Shown here in pieces: positions 33,643 through 46,108 of a stretch of 64,000 nucleotides of DNA; positions within the stretch are counted from its first letter, which is position 1; each line of letters opens with the position of its first letter. The notes under the pieces are model-generated. The model saw nothing but the letters and a program-made list of their open reading frames with translations. It was not told the origin of the DNA and did no database searches. This DNA is from Toxonevra muliebris (taxonomy: Eukaryota; Arthropoda; Insecta; Diptera; Pallopteridae): the NCBI GenBank assembly GCA_963691655.1, contig OY829326.1, positions 113,371,388-113,435,387 of the forward strand. Direction: 5' to 3'. Position numbers and translations under genes: made by a program.

Positions 33643-36181
33643 ATCTAGGAACTCAAGAGATGAGAGTAAGTTAGCTGGTTTGAGTAAACCAAAAAGTAAT
33701 AAACGCCATTTTACGTTGCAATAAGAGAGTAGTTCAAGTATAACAGATCCTACCGAGTGGAAGTGAGTCAGTAAAATATGAGTAGTAACTCAGTTTTTAG
33801 CCTCTTCCAATTTCAAGATAATCCTTGAATCAGTAAATTGATTTTAATGAAATTTGAGTTGTAAATAGTATGAGTTCACTAAGACTTGTTCATAAAAGTC
33901 AGTCGATTGTCAGGGCAATAAATGGCAATTCTTAAACCAAAAACTTCAGGTATGAGTAACTTTCACCAAATCGTTGGAGACAAAAAGATTTTAATAACAC
34001 ATTTCTACTAGAATTTATAACATTTCTTTATTTTACTTTCATTTATATACATTTCACATACATAAAATTCAATTTAACTGCTAAATTAATATTGTAAATT
34101 GCAGAGATTGACTCAAATTGAAAGAAATTTACATTTCTGTCGAAACAGAAATAGGCGCATCAAAGTAAAATACTAGGAAAATTTGTTATTCACTTTTATT
34201 GGCGTCGTTGATTTTTTTTTCTGCTCTTTTTTGCAAAATAAAATCCTGACATTTTGAATATTTTTTTTTTTTTTTTTTTTGTGTGCTCGTTTGGCGGAAA
34301 TGGAATATTCATCCATTATTTTTTTTTTTTTTTTTGTAGAATAAGTGGCACACAATTGACTTCACGACAGCAACAAAACAACGCAAAAAAGATAGAGCGA
34401 GAGAGTGAGTGAGTGAAATGAAAGAAGAAGAGATGAGCATAGACATGACCGCAAACATAAAAAAAAAAAATTTTATGAATAGAGTAATCCTTAAAAGTCG
34501 AAGAGACAAGAAGCGGAAACATTTTTCAAATGGATTATTTGTATTAGGCCGTTATGCTTCAGGATTACGTACGTAGCAGAGAAAGAGAAGAAAAATTGAA
34601 ATAAGGAAAATTTGTTCATCGAAGAAAAAGTAGTAGAGGAAATTTAAGAAGAAATATCGCGGATGAAAGAGGGAGGTAGTAATAAATAGTAGAAAAAAGT
34701 GGAATTATTTTTATAGCGCAAAAAAACCAAAAAAAAAAGAAGAAAATTGTAGTACACATTTGCAAGAAACAAATGAAGAAAAATGTGTAAAAATTTATAT
34801 AAAGACTTTTTTAACTTGACTTAGTTGACGATGCTTGAGTTTCGCATTTGTTTGAATTAATTAATTAGATTAAAAGTTTCTTTTTTGTCCACCTAAAGTA
34901 TGATACAATTTTATTAGCAACTATAGCTAGGATTTACTTCTTTTGCTTTGCTTTAGCTATTCGAATCAATTATTCTTTTAAATTATTAGACTTGAAAGTA
35001 AGCAATTGTTGCAATTTGTAGGAAGTATGAAAAACAAAATGATGTTTAATTGGAATTATAAACGAAATTGTCTAAAACAACCTAAAGTTATTAGCATTGG
35101 AGAAGTAAAAAGCTAGCGTGTGTTTGTTTGATGTCTCCTTCTCCTGTATTAAATTGAGCAATCAAATATGTTTGAGTAATTAGTAGAAAATGGCGCACCA
35201 GCAACAGTTGGGCTCAATCGGCGCTCACAAAAAAAAAGAAGATAACATTTATTTAGAGCACTTGATCTCTCAACGTTATGCTCTCTTTTTATTTTGACAC
35301 AAAATGGCTACACTACTCAGGCTTGTTTATACTATATAACTTTCTCTCTGTCTGCCTGCAAGAGCGAATGAATATAAAAGTATGATGGAGACTGAACGAG
35401 TACCACACTCTCTTTTCGTTTTTTTTATATGAAGTTTTTACACTTTCAATTTAGGAGAGCGAAAAATTTCAGACGAAAAAAAAAAAAAACGAAAAGAGAA
35501 TACGGACATAAAGTTTTTCTATTAATAAAATAGCTTTTATATGTTTGGAATGCTCAGAAAAATTATGTAGATCGTAAATAAAATAAGTTAAAGTAAAATG
35601 ATTAATTGAAAAATGCTGAAGTTATGTAAATCGAGGTGCGAATGTAATAAGTTTTTACAGCCGCATTTTTTTCCTTAGAAAATGTCTGCATTTAATCCAT
35701 AGTAAAATAAACAAGTATGCCAAATAGGTAGAATAGTATTAAAGTACTTCGGATTGTCAAAAAATATGTCAAAAAAAAAGTCACCGACAAAGTTGGAGAA
35801 AAATGTATTCCATATTAGCCTAGTCGGTAGAGTAAAAAATGCACCAAAGGTTCATAAAAATTCTTAACTGCGATTTTTTTTTCAGTAATTGTTAGTGGGG
35901 GTATGATAGATGGAAAAACCACAAAAATCAGTTCTGGGGTTGCAAAGCGACCCTCTTCCCCCCCCCCCCCCCCCAAAAAAAAACAAAAACCCCCTCTTTA
36001 GTGAAAAAAGCCTTTTTGTACTAATAACTGGTTAACAGTTGGAGATATCAAAAAATTACTTACCACAAAAAAAAAGCTTGAGTGATTTCCTAAAAACAGG
36101 TCTTAAGTAATTTTTTTTGTATATGTCCTAGTTTTCGAGATATTCAATATTAAAGAGATTGCAAATTTAGTACTTTGCATA
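33643..36181. other. AT-rich non-coding DNA with homopolymers
   Basis: No gene is seen. Poly-T or poly-A tracts lie at 34261-34280, 34319-34336 and 35477-35490, and a C-run at 35958-35974 is followed by A's. A short inverted pair, ctcttttcgttttttt at 35411 and its complement at 35484-35503, could form a small hairpin. Confidence 0.5.
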
Positions 36182-36517
36182 TACTGTGGATGCGCGCGCA
36201 TCTTTGTTTATTTGAGTTTTTGAGCTCGAAACCTATAGGAAAAATTGAATTACTCGAAAACTAAACAAGCTAGGAAAAAAAATCTATTTTCATTGACCAT
36301 TTTCATTGACAACGAATAATTTTTCGTATACAAAAATAACAATTTATTATCTTTTAGTTCAAGACATTACTTCTGAAAATCCTGTTAAAGTTATAAAGAA
36401 ACAAAACCCTTCTTGATTTTTCTTCCTAGCTTGTTTGGTTTTCGAGTAATTCAATTTTTCCTAAAGGCTCCGCACTAAAAAATTCAGATAAACAAAGATG
36501 CGCGCGCATCCACAGTA
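36182..36517. repeat. Foldback repeat with ~105-bp inverted arms
   Basis: The arms 36182-36286 and 36413-36517 match as reverse complements, including tactgtggatgcgcgcgc at the tips and aaaattgaattactcgaaaa further in. Identity is roughly 85-90 percent by eye. Each tip holds the 14-bp palindrome gatgcgcgcgcatc. No coding sequence or clear target duplication is seen. Confidence 0.85.
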
Positions 36518-37289
36518 CTTCCTTCATACCTCAGGACTCCGATTTTTTTTATAAATCTTTTTAGAAATAGTCATTTAAAGATATCATGGATTTTGTTGAT
36601 CATAGTGGTATTAAAAATAATAAAAAAATGTCAACAAAGTTGAAAAAGGTCTGGCCTGACCGTGATGCCAATATAAGGGTTAAATATACATACTCACACC
36701 ACTCTACATATACGTAATTGATCTATTTTTAATTTGAACTACTTTTAATTTGCACCAATTTTTCTAAATTTGATCCATTTTGGGCTGGCGGCAGAAGTAA
36801 AAATCTCACAGCTCTCAGGTTCTAGTTACCAAACAAATTGACTAAGAACTTGATTTCCCTCATGACTGTTATCTAAAAATAAAGCTTTTCATCGCGTAGA
36901 TTCTAATTAATCGAATTTTCTTTCTTACTGCGAACATTTTATTCTTCATTGAGATAGTAAAACATCTTGGGTCTAACAAATTTTTAAGATCGTAGTGCTT
37001 GACTATGAGGTCTACCCTAAAAAGAAAAAAAAATTTCCTCACCAAAATTAGAGAAGGGCTCCAAACTTAAAAATATTTACCAGTCTTACCAAATTTCGGT
37101 AAAGACAAAGTCATACAAAATTAGTTCGCTCCTATTCCCCAATACATGGGCTAAGCAAAGTTATGTAAATGATTCAAGAAAGCATACTAATTTGAACTCT
37201 GTCGTAATTGTTCGGTATCTCAGTGAACAGTATTTCATCATGAAGTCTAAAGCTTTACATCTTAACTATCGGTCTAGATAAGACTTTTA
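36518..37289. other. AT-rich non-coding DNA
   Basis: No gene or element is recognised. Confidence 0.5.
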
Positions 37290-37635
37290 ATAAGTTAGTT
37301 GGTTGGTTGGGGTGGTAACCGAGTGCGTAACGCGAGCAATCTCGGTCTAATAAGCATGTTATTGCCATTTTGACACCACAAAACCATAGTACACCAGATG
37401 TTTCATTTCCGATAGGAATTTACCAGCGGGCTCAAATCCATTTTATTTAAGAACATAATAAGTTCATTGAAATCTACTGTGAAAGAATCTTCCAGGTCGT
37501 TGAAAAAAGGTTTACCCAGCAGGCAGAGTCTGGTTTTTACTAGTGCCAAACGCTTACAAAGTAGGTTTTCGACTGTTTCTTTCTCGCTCTTTCGTTGCAT
37601 TTGCGGCAGTGTACGTTAAAGTTTTACTTGAGGAG
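37290..37635 (-). pseudogene. LINE ORF2 C-terminus with 3' UTR
   Basis: The minus strand reads FNVHCRKCNERER at about 37630, then TVENLLCKRLALVKTRLCLL near 37560 and FFNDLEDSFTVDFNELIMFL, ending at a stop at 37403. This is the zinc-finger-like ORF2 tail of an I/R1-type LINE. The 3' UTR follows, ending near 37290 in ccaaccaacc repeats that resemble dipteran LINE 3' ends. It is 5'-truncated. It may belong to the same family as 39500-40330. Confidence 0.75.
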
Positions 37636-37720
37636 CAGAATTTGTTTTGTCAAACACAGGCTTGACACAAAAGATCTATTCAGGCCGCAGTCCCTGACTA
37701 TTTGGTTTATCCCACATATT
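37636..37720 (+). repeat. LINE/SINE 3' tail, third copy
   Basis: gacacaaaagatctattcag followed by gccgcagtccctgact (37665-37700) matches the LINE 3' UTR at 4731-4765 and the SINE tail at 7866-7900. It is in opposite orientation to the neighbouring LINE fragment, so it is an independent insertion remnant. Confidence 0.75.
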
Positions 37721-39499
37721 TTTAAAATAAAATTTTCAATTATGAAACATGACTTAATCATTGAGAGACCTTTTAACTATTTTAGAAAAAAAAATATATA
37801 TCTTATTAAAAATTAAAGAGAGTTGTCAACAACAAAAATCCTTAGTTCTAAAGATGAATTCGCATTTGGCTGAACCAGAGCAGTTTTCTTTTATCACCTT
37901 TGCATGATTAAATTTATACAAATTTTCTCTCAATAATTTTACGTTTTTATCCCACTTTACCCTAAGCAACTTTACTAAGCAATGATAAAAGTATATGGAT
38001 AAATTAATGGATGTGAATTTGATGTATGTATGCAAGAATATTTTAGTTTCAAATGCCTGCGGGTATTTTTAAAAATTGCATAATTTATTGTGTTTATGTT
38101 TTATACGTTTCTTTAATATTTTTCAATTTTAAAATAATTATGTTTTGTTTTGGGTATATTATTTTCAATTTTCAAACTAATTATGAAGTATGTTAAAGTT
38201 AAGTGTAGACATTATGTGAAAATGTATTTCTTATTCATATTGAAGATTAATGGGTGGGTATAAAAGATAAACATAAAGTAGGGGTACATGCTTATCTTTG
38301 TTGTTGTGCTTGATATAAAGTAACAATCTGTGTTTTTCTTTGTTTTCTTCTTTTTTGGGACCGCCTGTTAATTTTTGTAAATTTCTTATTTTAATTTACA
38401 TGTATTGTTTAAATGTTTTATGTACACATACCTGCATATTTATCATATTTGATATAAATGGGTTAATGCAGAGAGAGAAAAGTGAAATCTATTATTTGAA
38501 AACATACATGCTGACATAGATTTTGAATAATAGCATTAAGTAGTATTTGAATAATTTTTATCAGAAATAAGTATGACAGAATTTCGATGCCGGAATCATG
38601 AAATTGCAATTCGAGTGTTGATTAAATAAAACAAATAATTTATTTCATTTAAAATTTTAATTTTATAATCACAATATATAATCTTTAGGTATAACAAAAT
38701 TTTATAAATCCTTTTAAAAAGATTTAACTATCTAAATTTACAATTATCAGCTTCTGTCTGATTCTATATAAAAGATTTTTTTTTATTGTTTCATATTCTG
38801 TTTAAATCAATTTCGAATTGCATAATTTGGTTTAACCAAGTTTTACCTAAATTTATATTTTCTTTTTTGGTATCTGTATGTATTACATAAATCTATAATA
38901 TTTTTGTTAGTATTTTATATATAATATGAGCTTATAATTTGACTGTAGCTAGCTTTTTCTCATTTTTTGTGTGACATTCTGACATTTGACATGCATAATT
39001 CTGTATTATATTCCAAAAATTGCAAAAATTTCTATAATAGTTTTTAATTTATTTTTTATCTAATTTTTGTATATTAAAATTTTATATCTATTGCTACATA
39101 AAATAAATATTTGCATTAATTATTTTATTCTTAATTTATGTAACATATGGAAATATTGTGTTAAAATGTTTAGGAACAATGCATTCGCATTGCATATTTT
39201 ATCTATTAACATATAAAAAAAGCATTTATTTGCATATGTAGAAAATTTAGAAATTGTTTTAAATTTTGCCAATAATTTGCTGTACAGAATAAAAAAAAAA
39301 AAATTATTTAAACAACAATACTCAACATATTGCAACTTTATAAGATTCCTATATAATAGCGCGCGGGCTCTGATCACGATGACATGATGAAAATTCCTTG
39401 AACTGTCTCAATTAGTTTAAATATTAACACACTCATTCACCCCATCTTTTTGTCCACGGAGAGACTAACAAAAGTTCATAAATTCATATTTTTTTTAAT
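37721..39499. other. Extremely AT-rich non-coding DNA
   Basis: No gene or element is recognised. This is the most AT-rich long stretch of the window, with many scattered TATA- and ATTTA-like runs. Confidence 0.5.
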
Positions 39500-40330
39500 A
39501 CATTTCTATAAAAACATTCATCAAAATCGTCGGGTTTGCTCCATACCGCAAGTTCTGCAAAAGTAATTGGAAGGCGCGCCCAATCTAGCCGCGTGTGCAG
39601 CTGTAAGATAGTGACCAGTTATTAATGCCACGACTTTGTAAATTTATCTTCTACTGAAAAATAGTAGCTTCTTAAAGCTTTTTGGGGTTGTACTCTGCCC
39701 ATATTTACTTGGTGATTTTGCATGCATGTTCTGTCTCCCATCTCACCTTCGCCTTGTTCAAGAACTCGGTTTGAACATTAAGCTTGTATGTAGGTTGCCA
39801 GTGAGGTAACCGGTTAGTTTTTAAATTTTAAGAGCTACATTTTTGTGCCTAATCTAGCTAGTTCATCAGCTTTATTTTTTCCAAGTAACACACACAAGGT
39901 GGACTTTGCTACTTCGTTGAGTAATCGCCGACTATCAAAGGGCACCTTGGAGGTCAGTCGGTGAGAAGGAAAATATCATGTGCTGATAATTTATTGCATT
40001 TCAGTCGCTACCTGTATAGCCATGACTTCAGGCTGGAAAACGCTGCAATGGTCAGCGGACGAAAGGATAGACTTAACCCTAATTGCTCAGAGTAAACCCC
40101 CCCTCCTCCCTACCCTTCCATTCAGTTTGGATCCATCGGTGTAAAAGTGATTGTCGAAGAAGGGTGTGGGGAGGGTGTAGTCAATGTTCTTGGATAAAGC
40201 AGTGACAATTTTTGAAATGTCCTACAAATGGTTCAGACCATGGACTGACTGAATTAAACCTAATATCCGAGTTGAGACCGCGACCTGTTTTCAGGTGAAG
40301 GATAAAAAGTTAAAGAAATCAAAAAAGAAT
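39500..40330 (-). pseudogene. LINE RNase H domain fragment
   Basis: The minus strand reads HFYTDGSKLNGRVG near 40140, the first RNase H catalytic motif. Next are a block with DHCSVFQPEVMAIQ near 40040, KADELARLGTKM near 39860 and, after frameshifts, LTAAHAARLGAPSNYFCRTC near 39590. This is the RNase H and zinc-finger-like end of an I-type LINE ORF2. Between 40140 and 40330 the linker after the reverse transcriptase is partly readable (PTPFFDNHFYTDG). Multiple stops and shifts show it is dead. Confidence 0.8.
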
Positions 40331-43179
40331 GGAATTTTTTCTTGCACCTGTCTATGGATCGACCTTTTTTTTTAATTTTATGCACCAGAGTTTCTTAGAC
40401 CAAAGAGCAATTTTTCCTATATTTTGTCTTAATTTCTATCTAATAACCCTTTGCGACAAAATGAATCTAAATCTCTCAACAGTTTTCAATAGCACTAGGC
40501 CTACTTAATAATACTGCCAAGGCGTTTCGCTGCTTTAGGTCAAATAAGCGCTTTTTTCAAGGTCAAAGTCTGCAATAATTCATTTAACTCATTAACCACA
40601 AGGAATTTCGTGTTGGTTTTCGGCAAAGCTGTTTCTCTTAAGTAGGTTTAAAATATTGCAGAGCATTGTAGCAGCAAAAAGTTGATGAGGGAAAGTTGGG
40701 TGGGGGATTTGAGACTAAATGCATTTACCTCTATGGATATTATTTGGTAACTAAACCTTTCCGGCTAATCAAATATCGGAAACAAAAACGCACTTATTTT
40801 TATATTCTCAATTGTGATTTACAAAGAAGTGTGGTATCAATTTTATTTTTATTTTCAATACTTATTGGGACTTAATATGCACATAATTATATACTTAATT
40901 CCATCGAATTTACTTAGATAAATTACCGAAAACCTTATATTATTTAATCAGTGCAATAGACAAACATAAATTTTTGCATATTGTAAAAGTTTTTTTTTTC
41001 AAACTTTCCAAGGAAAAACCAAACATTTAATTTATCTGTAAAGTATTTTCTACCCAAAAGTGCAAATAATCGGAAAACCACACAAAATAAATTTGAGATA
41101 GCTCGACAAAAAGAAAAACAAAAAATTTTTATTCTAAATTATTTGCAGCAATTACTTTATACAGACAGATAGATAGAAAGCGACACCTACAAACGAGACT
41201 CATTCAATGTACTTCACCGACAAATACAAATATAAATATAGGCAGACAGACAGACAAACAAATACACAAAACTTTTACAGAGAGAAAATAAATTACAGTA
41301 CATATCAAATACAGTCACACACATGCACTTGCATACACACTTTTGTTTAAACTTTTTGCCACACATACACACATACAAAAGATCGGAAACAGTGGAACCG
41401 AAAATAAAGTAGCAAGGAAAGGAGTAGAGAAGCAAGCAACAAAAAGTGTGTTTCCAGCAACTCAATTTCCACCAAAAAAAAAAAAAATAAAATTCAAGGC
41501 TTTGTGGAAATTTGAGACTAGGGTGTAAGATAGTATAAATTTTATCCAAAACAAAAAGAAAAAAAAATAATAAAAGTTGCAGTATTGAGAAAAGTTGAAA
41601 AAAGAACAAGCAGACTAAGTACTGTGTGTGGCATACAAAATAAAGAGCAGCTCGTTGTCGCTGTAATGCACGTGTAACTAATAAATAAAAGCTAAAAATT
41701 CAAAGGAAATCTTCGGAGAAAACACATGAAAAAAAAAGAAATAAAAGAAATTGAATCGAAAAATTGTGAAAACGCTATAATGTTTCCGTTCTTCTTTTTC
41801 CCTGTGCAGCAACAGAAATGTTCACTAATTTTTTTTTTTTTTTTTTTTTTGGTATGGTATGGCAACATCATCGTTGTCAAACCAGCAACAAAGATGATGA
41901 TATCGTTGGCAACGCATTCACCGCTGACTCGATTTCAAAACTCAATTTTTAACTTTATAGTTTACATACACGCACGCACCACACAGTCAGTTCTTCAATC
42001 TTTCAGTCAGTCACTCAGCTCCTTAGTCTTGTTTTTTTTTATTTTTGGTAGGTAAGTAGAAAATACTTCTACTGCATAAAGCGAACAGCAAATAACAAAC
42101 AAAAGGCATCCTTTGTGTGCTGCACGTATTACTTTGGGACTTTGTTCCTCAAAAGTGCTAGAACGAGACAGCGATAAATATAAAAAGATGAACGTGTGAC
42201 TGACATGATTCTCTATAACTGATGTTGATGATGATGTTGTTGATGGTGATGCTGCTGCAATGGCTGCTGTTGCCTTACTGACTGACAGCAATGTTGGCAA
42301 CATAGTTTGTGAAACTGAAAGATTGAAAGCTTCACTCTTATGCAAGATTAAAGAAGAAAATTGTATGTGTACTATATGGATTAAAGTTCTTTGTTTTTTC
42401 CTTGGTTATTGTGTGCCGCCTGTAGCTACACATGACACCCAATTTTTTGTTTATCCACCCATCAAAAAAAAAAAATTTAGTTTTTTCTTTCTTTGTATTT
42501 ATATTTAATGAGAAACTCTTCTAAATAACTAAATGAATGTGTGCATGAAAAGAAAGAAAAAGGAGCATTCTCTTTATTGAATTTATTGACCTTAATTGGC
42601 GGCCCATTAAATAAGTGATGGTGCCTACGAGTACTTCAACTTCCAATTTATCGTACCATACAGTGTGTGGTACAGTGTGACAAAATGTTTAACCAAATTG
42701 GCATAAAAATTGATAAATGATCGTAAAATTATGAAAGAGTAGTGCAGTTTCAGAATTTCACATTGAGAATTTGTTCAATTGTGAAGTAATTCATCAATTT
42801 TTTTTTTATTATATTTTTTATTAATGTCGTATATGAAAAACGAGCGGCAAAATCATTTTTGAAATCAAGGATGGAAATTGAAGTTGTTAGTAGTTACCAT
42901 TTTGATGTTTTGAGAATATTTCTCAGATACGGATATATTTTGAGTCGATAGGGGTTGGGCTACAAAGTTATAAGGTCTTATTCATTCATATTTCTGAAGC
43001 CTCATCTGACTAATTGATCATAAAGCTAAAGATTTCGAGCCAATAATTGCAGTAATAATAGAAACTTCTAGCCGTTCCAGATCTTAGGGGGAGAAGGGGG
43101 GACGGAGGTAATACTCCTCTTCCTCCTGCCGATGAATTATCATTTAAAAACATCTAAGGGGGAAAAAATTGAAACCCTA
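40331..43179. other. Non-coding DNA
   Basis: No gene or mobile element is recognised. Trinucleotide-like gatgttgat/gctgctg runs occur at 42220-42272, and A/T tracts are frequent. The 131-codon minus-strand frame at 41214-41609 is Phe/Cys-rich in simple sequence and is not accepted. Confidence 0.5.
42030..42057 (+). other. Possible recursive splice site
   Basis: A T-rich tract ends in tttttggtag and is immediately followed by gtaagtag, so an acceptor and a donor abut with no exon between. This is the arrangement of ratchet points in long fly introns. The consensus acceptor is CAG rather than TAG, and two purines interrupt the tract near the end, so support is modest. Confidence 0.25.
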
Positions 43180-45133
43180 CACGGAAAAAAAATTCTGTAA
43201 TAATTCATTGGATTTCTGATAATAATTACAGTTTTCCCCGTCTTGCCCGGATAGTAAACGAAAAACTGTAATAATTGATTACGATCAAACAATAATTCCC
43301 TTGAGTTTAATTTATAATATCCAGAATGAATCAATAAAATTTACGAATGAATAAGCCAATTGTACTTCACAATACAGTTAATATTATTGGAGTTTCAAAT
43401 TAATTTTTACAGTGTGATTTTGTAAATTTTCAAATTGGAAATTGAATTTTTACTAATCATAAAAATACTTTTGATATCAAAAGCAATAGTTGAAGAGTTA
43501 TATAATATTTTATTCTCTTCCTTATATTAAGCTCCAAATCGCATTGATGAAAAGTAAACAACTCGACCAGCTATCTTCATGATTCTAGGGTAATTCAAAA
43601 AAAGATGGTGTTTCATTTTCAATGGTTTTTGGAAGATTGTTCGATACCAGGGCCGTAGCCAGAAATTTTTTTCGGGGGGGAGCTATAATAATTTTTATCA
43701 AACTGATTTTTAAATACAATAAATTAAATCGATGATACATTTGATGGACCCTATAAAATTAAAATTTTAGGAAAAATTTTCCGATTTATTTTAATCTTAA
43801 CCTCAAAAAATTGGCCAAAAGTGACAAAAAATTCCCAGAATAATCAAATTAAATTTTTTCAAATAAATATTATTCAATGTGCATTCTAATGAATTTTTTT
43901 TTTATCGTGAAGGACATAATTTCATTAACTCATTGACTTCCCACTACTGATGATGTACTCAACTTCAAAAAAATTACCAAAAATAGAAGGAAACCGAATG
44001 AGGTGCGTTAAAAAATTAATTATATTTTGAGATTGCCTCCAAAACTGCATGGGTTTTGCTGGAGTTTTTGCGAAAGAATTTTTCACGTTGAACACGAATC
44101 TGAGGTCAAAAAATTCCCATCACGTCCCGTTTTAGGCAAAAGTGGGGTTCAAGAAAGTTTAATTTTACAAGGATCCGATAATTTTTTCTATTTTTATTAA
44201 TTTTTAAACTTTTCAAACTGATTCAGGTCGAAATTTTAAATCAAAAACAGTTACTGACCTAGAAAAACTATGAAAGCAGAAGTGCTCAGTATCACCTTCT
44301 CTTTTTGAATGCGTAGTCAAACCTCATGTCGAAGAAAACAAATCGGATTTGATCGCAAGATTTAAAATTTATTTTTTTTATATATAACTTTTTAGAAAAA
44401 AAAACCGATGGAAGTAAAAAATATCGTTAAATAGATTTTATTTTGACTTTTTTTTTCCATCCATTGGCAATTAATCTCAAAAATTAGAATAAAGTTTCCA
44501 GATTTCGGGGGTGGGGGGGTGGGTCAGAATCCCCAAAACCCCCCTAAATACGGTCTTGTTCGATACAATTATGAAATGGACATGCAATGCTAAAGGCTTT
44601 TGCTAATAAAATAATAAAACTTTCATTTAATATAGTGTAAACATCCCAAATCTTACAAGCTTTAGGTAAAAGGTCCCGGATAAATAATCCAAAATGTCTC
44701 AATACACAATGAAGCACATGCAGGTGCTAACCTATCTGTTTGAAAGTTATTTTATTGAATGATAATATAGAGAAAAATATTTGATATATAAAACAAAGTA
44801 AATGTTTGATTTAAAAAATGAAAGGAATGAAACAAAAATATTTTCATAAATTTTACAGTTTGCCCCGTAATTTTTAATTGCCGATCATAGAATATTTCAA
44901 TAATAATTCAGTTTTTTTTATCAACTCAATTTTTTTCATATCACTTTGCATATTTTCCTTTCTGAAACTGTAATAATTAAGTTTTGGACTGTATTGTTTG
45001 CAGTTTACCCATAAATTTATATTGAGTATCTCATGAAATTTCTAAATTACAGGGCGAAATGGCAATTTTCCCTGATTATTCTGCTTTTTTTGAATATCAC
45101 ACGTTATTTTTCACAAATCTTTTTTTTTCCGTG
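43180..45133. mobile_element. Older MITE split by a hAT insertion
   Basis: cacggaaaaaaaa at 43180 and its reverse complement ending at 45133 are flanked by TA. Near both ends the motif aactgtaataatt recurs (43193, 43264, 44965), as does the related acagttt.cccc. The intervening 911-bp hAT element accounts for nearly half the length; without it the element would be about 1.03 kb. Confidence 0.65.
43648..44558. mobile_element. hAT-like element with 8-bp target duplication
   Basis: The ends are cagggccgta and, in reverse complement, caagaccgta. The flanking TTCGATAC is perfect at 43640-43647 and 44559-44566. Subterminal G-runs follow each end (43674-43681, and 44506-44522 on the right). No transposase is readable in the 911 bp. 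Confidence 0.88.
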
Positions 45134-46108
45134 TACGTACGGAAATCTGTGGAGCAGAGTTCGAGACAAAAGTAGAGAACTAAGGAAAAGTAAAGTTCTA
45201 AAATAAATGTAAACGTCCAGGGAAAAAGAAGTGCCCTAGAGTAAACGCAGACTCACCGACCGACTGTCGCACTCTTTGTCTTTTTATATGAAATCTTAAT
45301 CTTTCGCTCTCATATATTGAGAGCGTAAAAACTTCATACAAAAACAAAAGTAGAAGAAACTGTTGCACTCAGCCAGTGAATTCGCCTTAAGGGGACCTTG
45401 CACTTTCTGATAGATTAATAAAAATATTCTTAAAACCTTCAAGTACAAGAACAAAACGCCGAACCGCCAAAATTGGTTTTCTCAAAAATAGGGCTTTCTC
45501 TCGTAAAAACGTTACAAATTGAGGAAATAATTTTTTAATTTATTTGTTGTGTAGAAGAAAATTATTTAAATTTAAGACCGATCCTTCGACCGTGTACGCC
45601 AATAGCAAAAACAATGAGAAAAACAGGTTCGAAGTTTTTACAATCACTTTTTAACATATAAAATATACTTGCTTTCTGCGCTGTAATCGTCTATATCTTC
45701 GGAAGCTAATACTTTTAAAATATAATACCTTCGAATAGAACACTTTTCAAAAAATTGATTTTTCCAAACTGAAAAAGTACAGGGCACCCTTAAGTGTAGA
45801 CCGGTGTTGACCACCCACACATACACAATGATCGGCTGAGCTCTTTTTCTATCGAAATAAACCTTGTATATATGTAAGAAATTTCTTAAGTACTTTTACA
45901 TGGAAGCTTTGGCGTAACCATTATTCTATAGAATCTCAGGGTAAGAGTAAAGTCCCAAAGTAAGAGTAGAGCCCCAAAGAAAAACTTAATTCCTACGGTG
46001 AAATTAGAACCCTAGAATAAGAGCAGAGTTTCAAAGTAGTCTCAGAATAAGTATAAATCTTTATCTTTGTTAGTGTAGGTGCTAGATACCTAGATTGATT
46101 GGTATATA
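45134..46108. other. Non-coding DNA
   Basis: No gene is seen. Around 45935-46050 the motif agagtaaagtcccaaag recurs three to four times in diverged form, perhaps a decayed minisatellite. Confidence 0.45.

Noticed and set aside
41214..41609. 131-codon minus-strand open frame
   Set aside because: Composition reflects A/T and CA simple repeats; no membrane-protein family or gene context supports it.
43180..45133. Single large autonomous transposon
   Set aside because: No transposase frame is readable, and a complete 911-bp element with its own target duplication accounts for much of the length.
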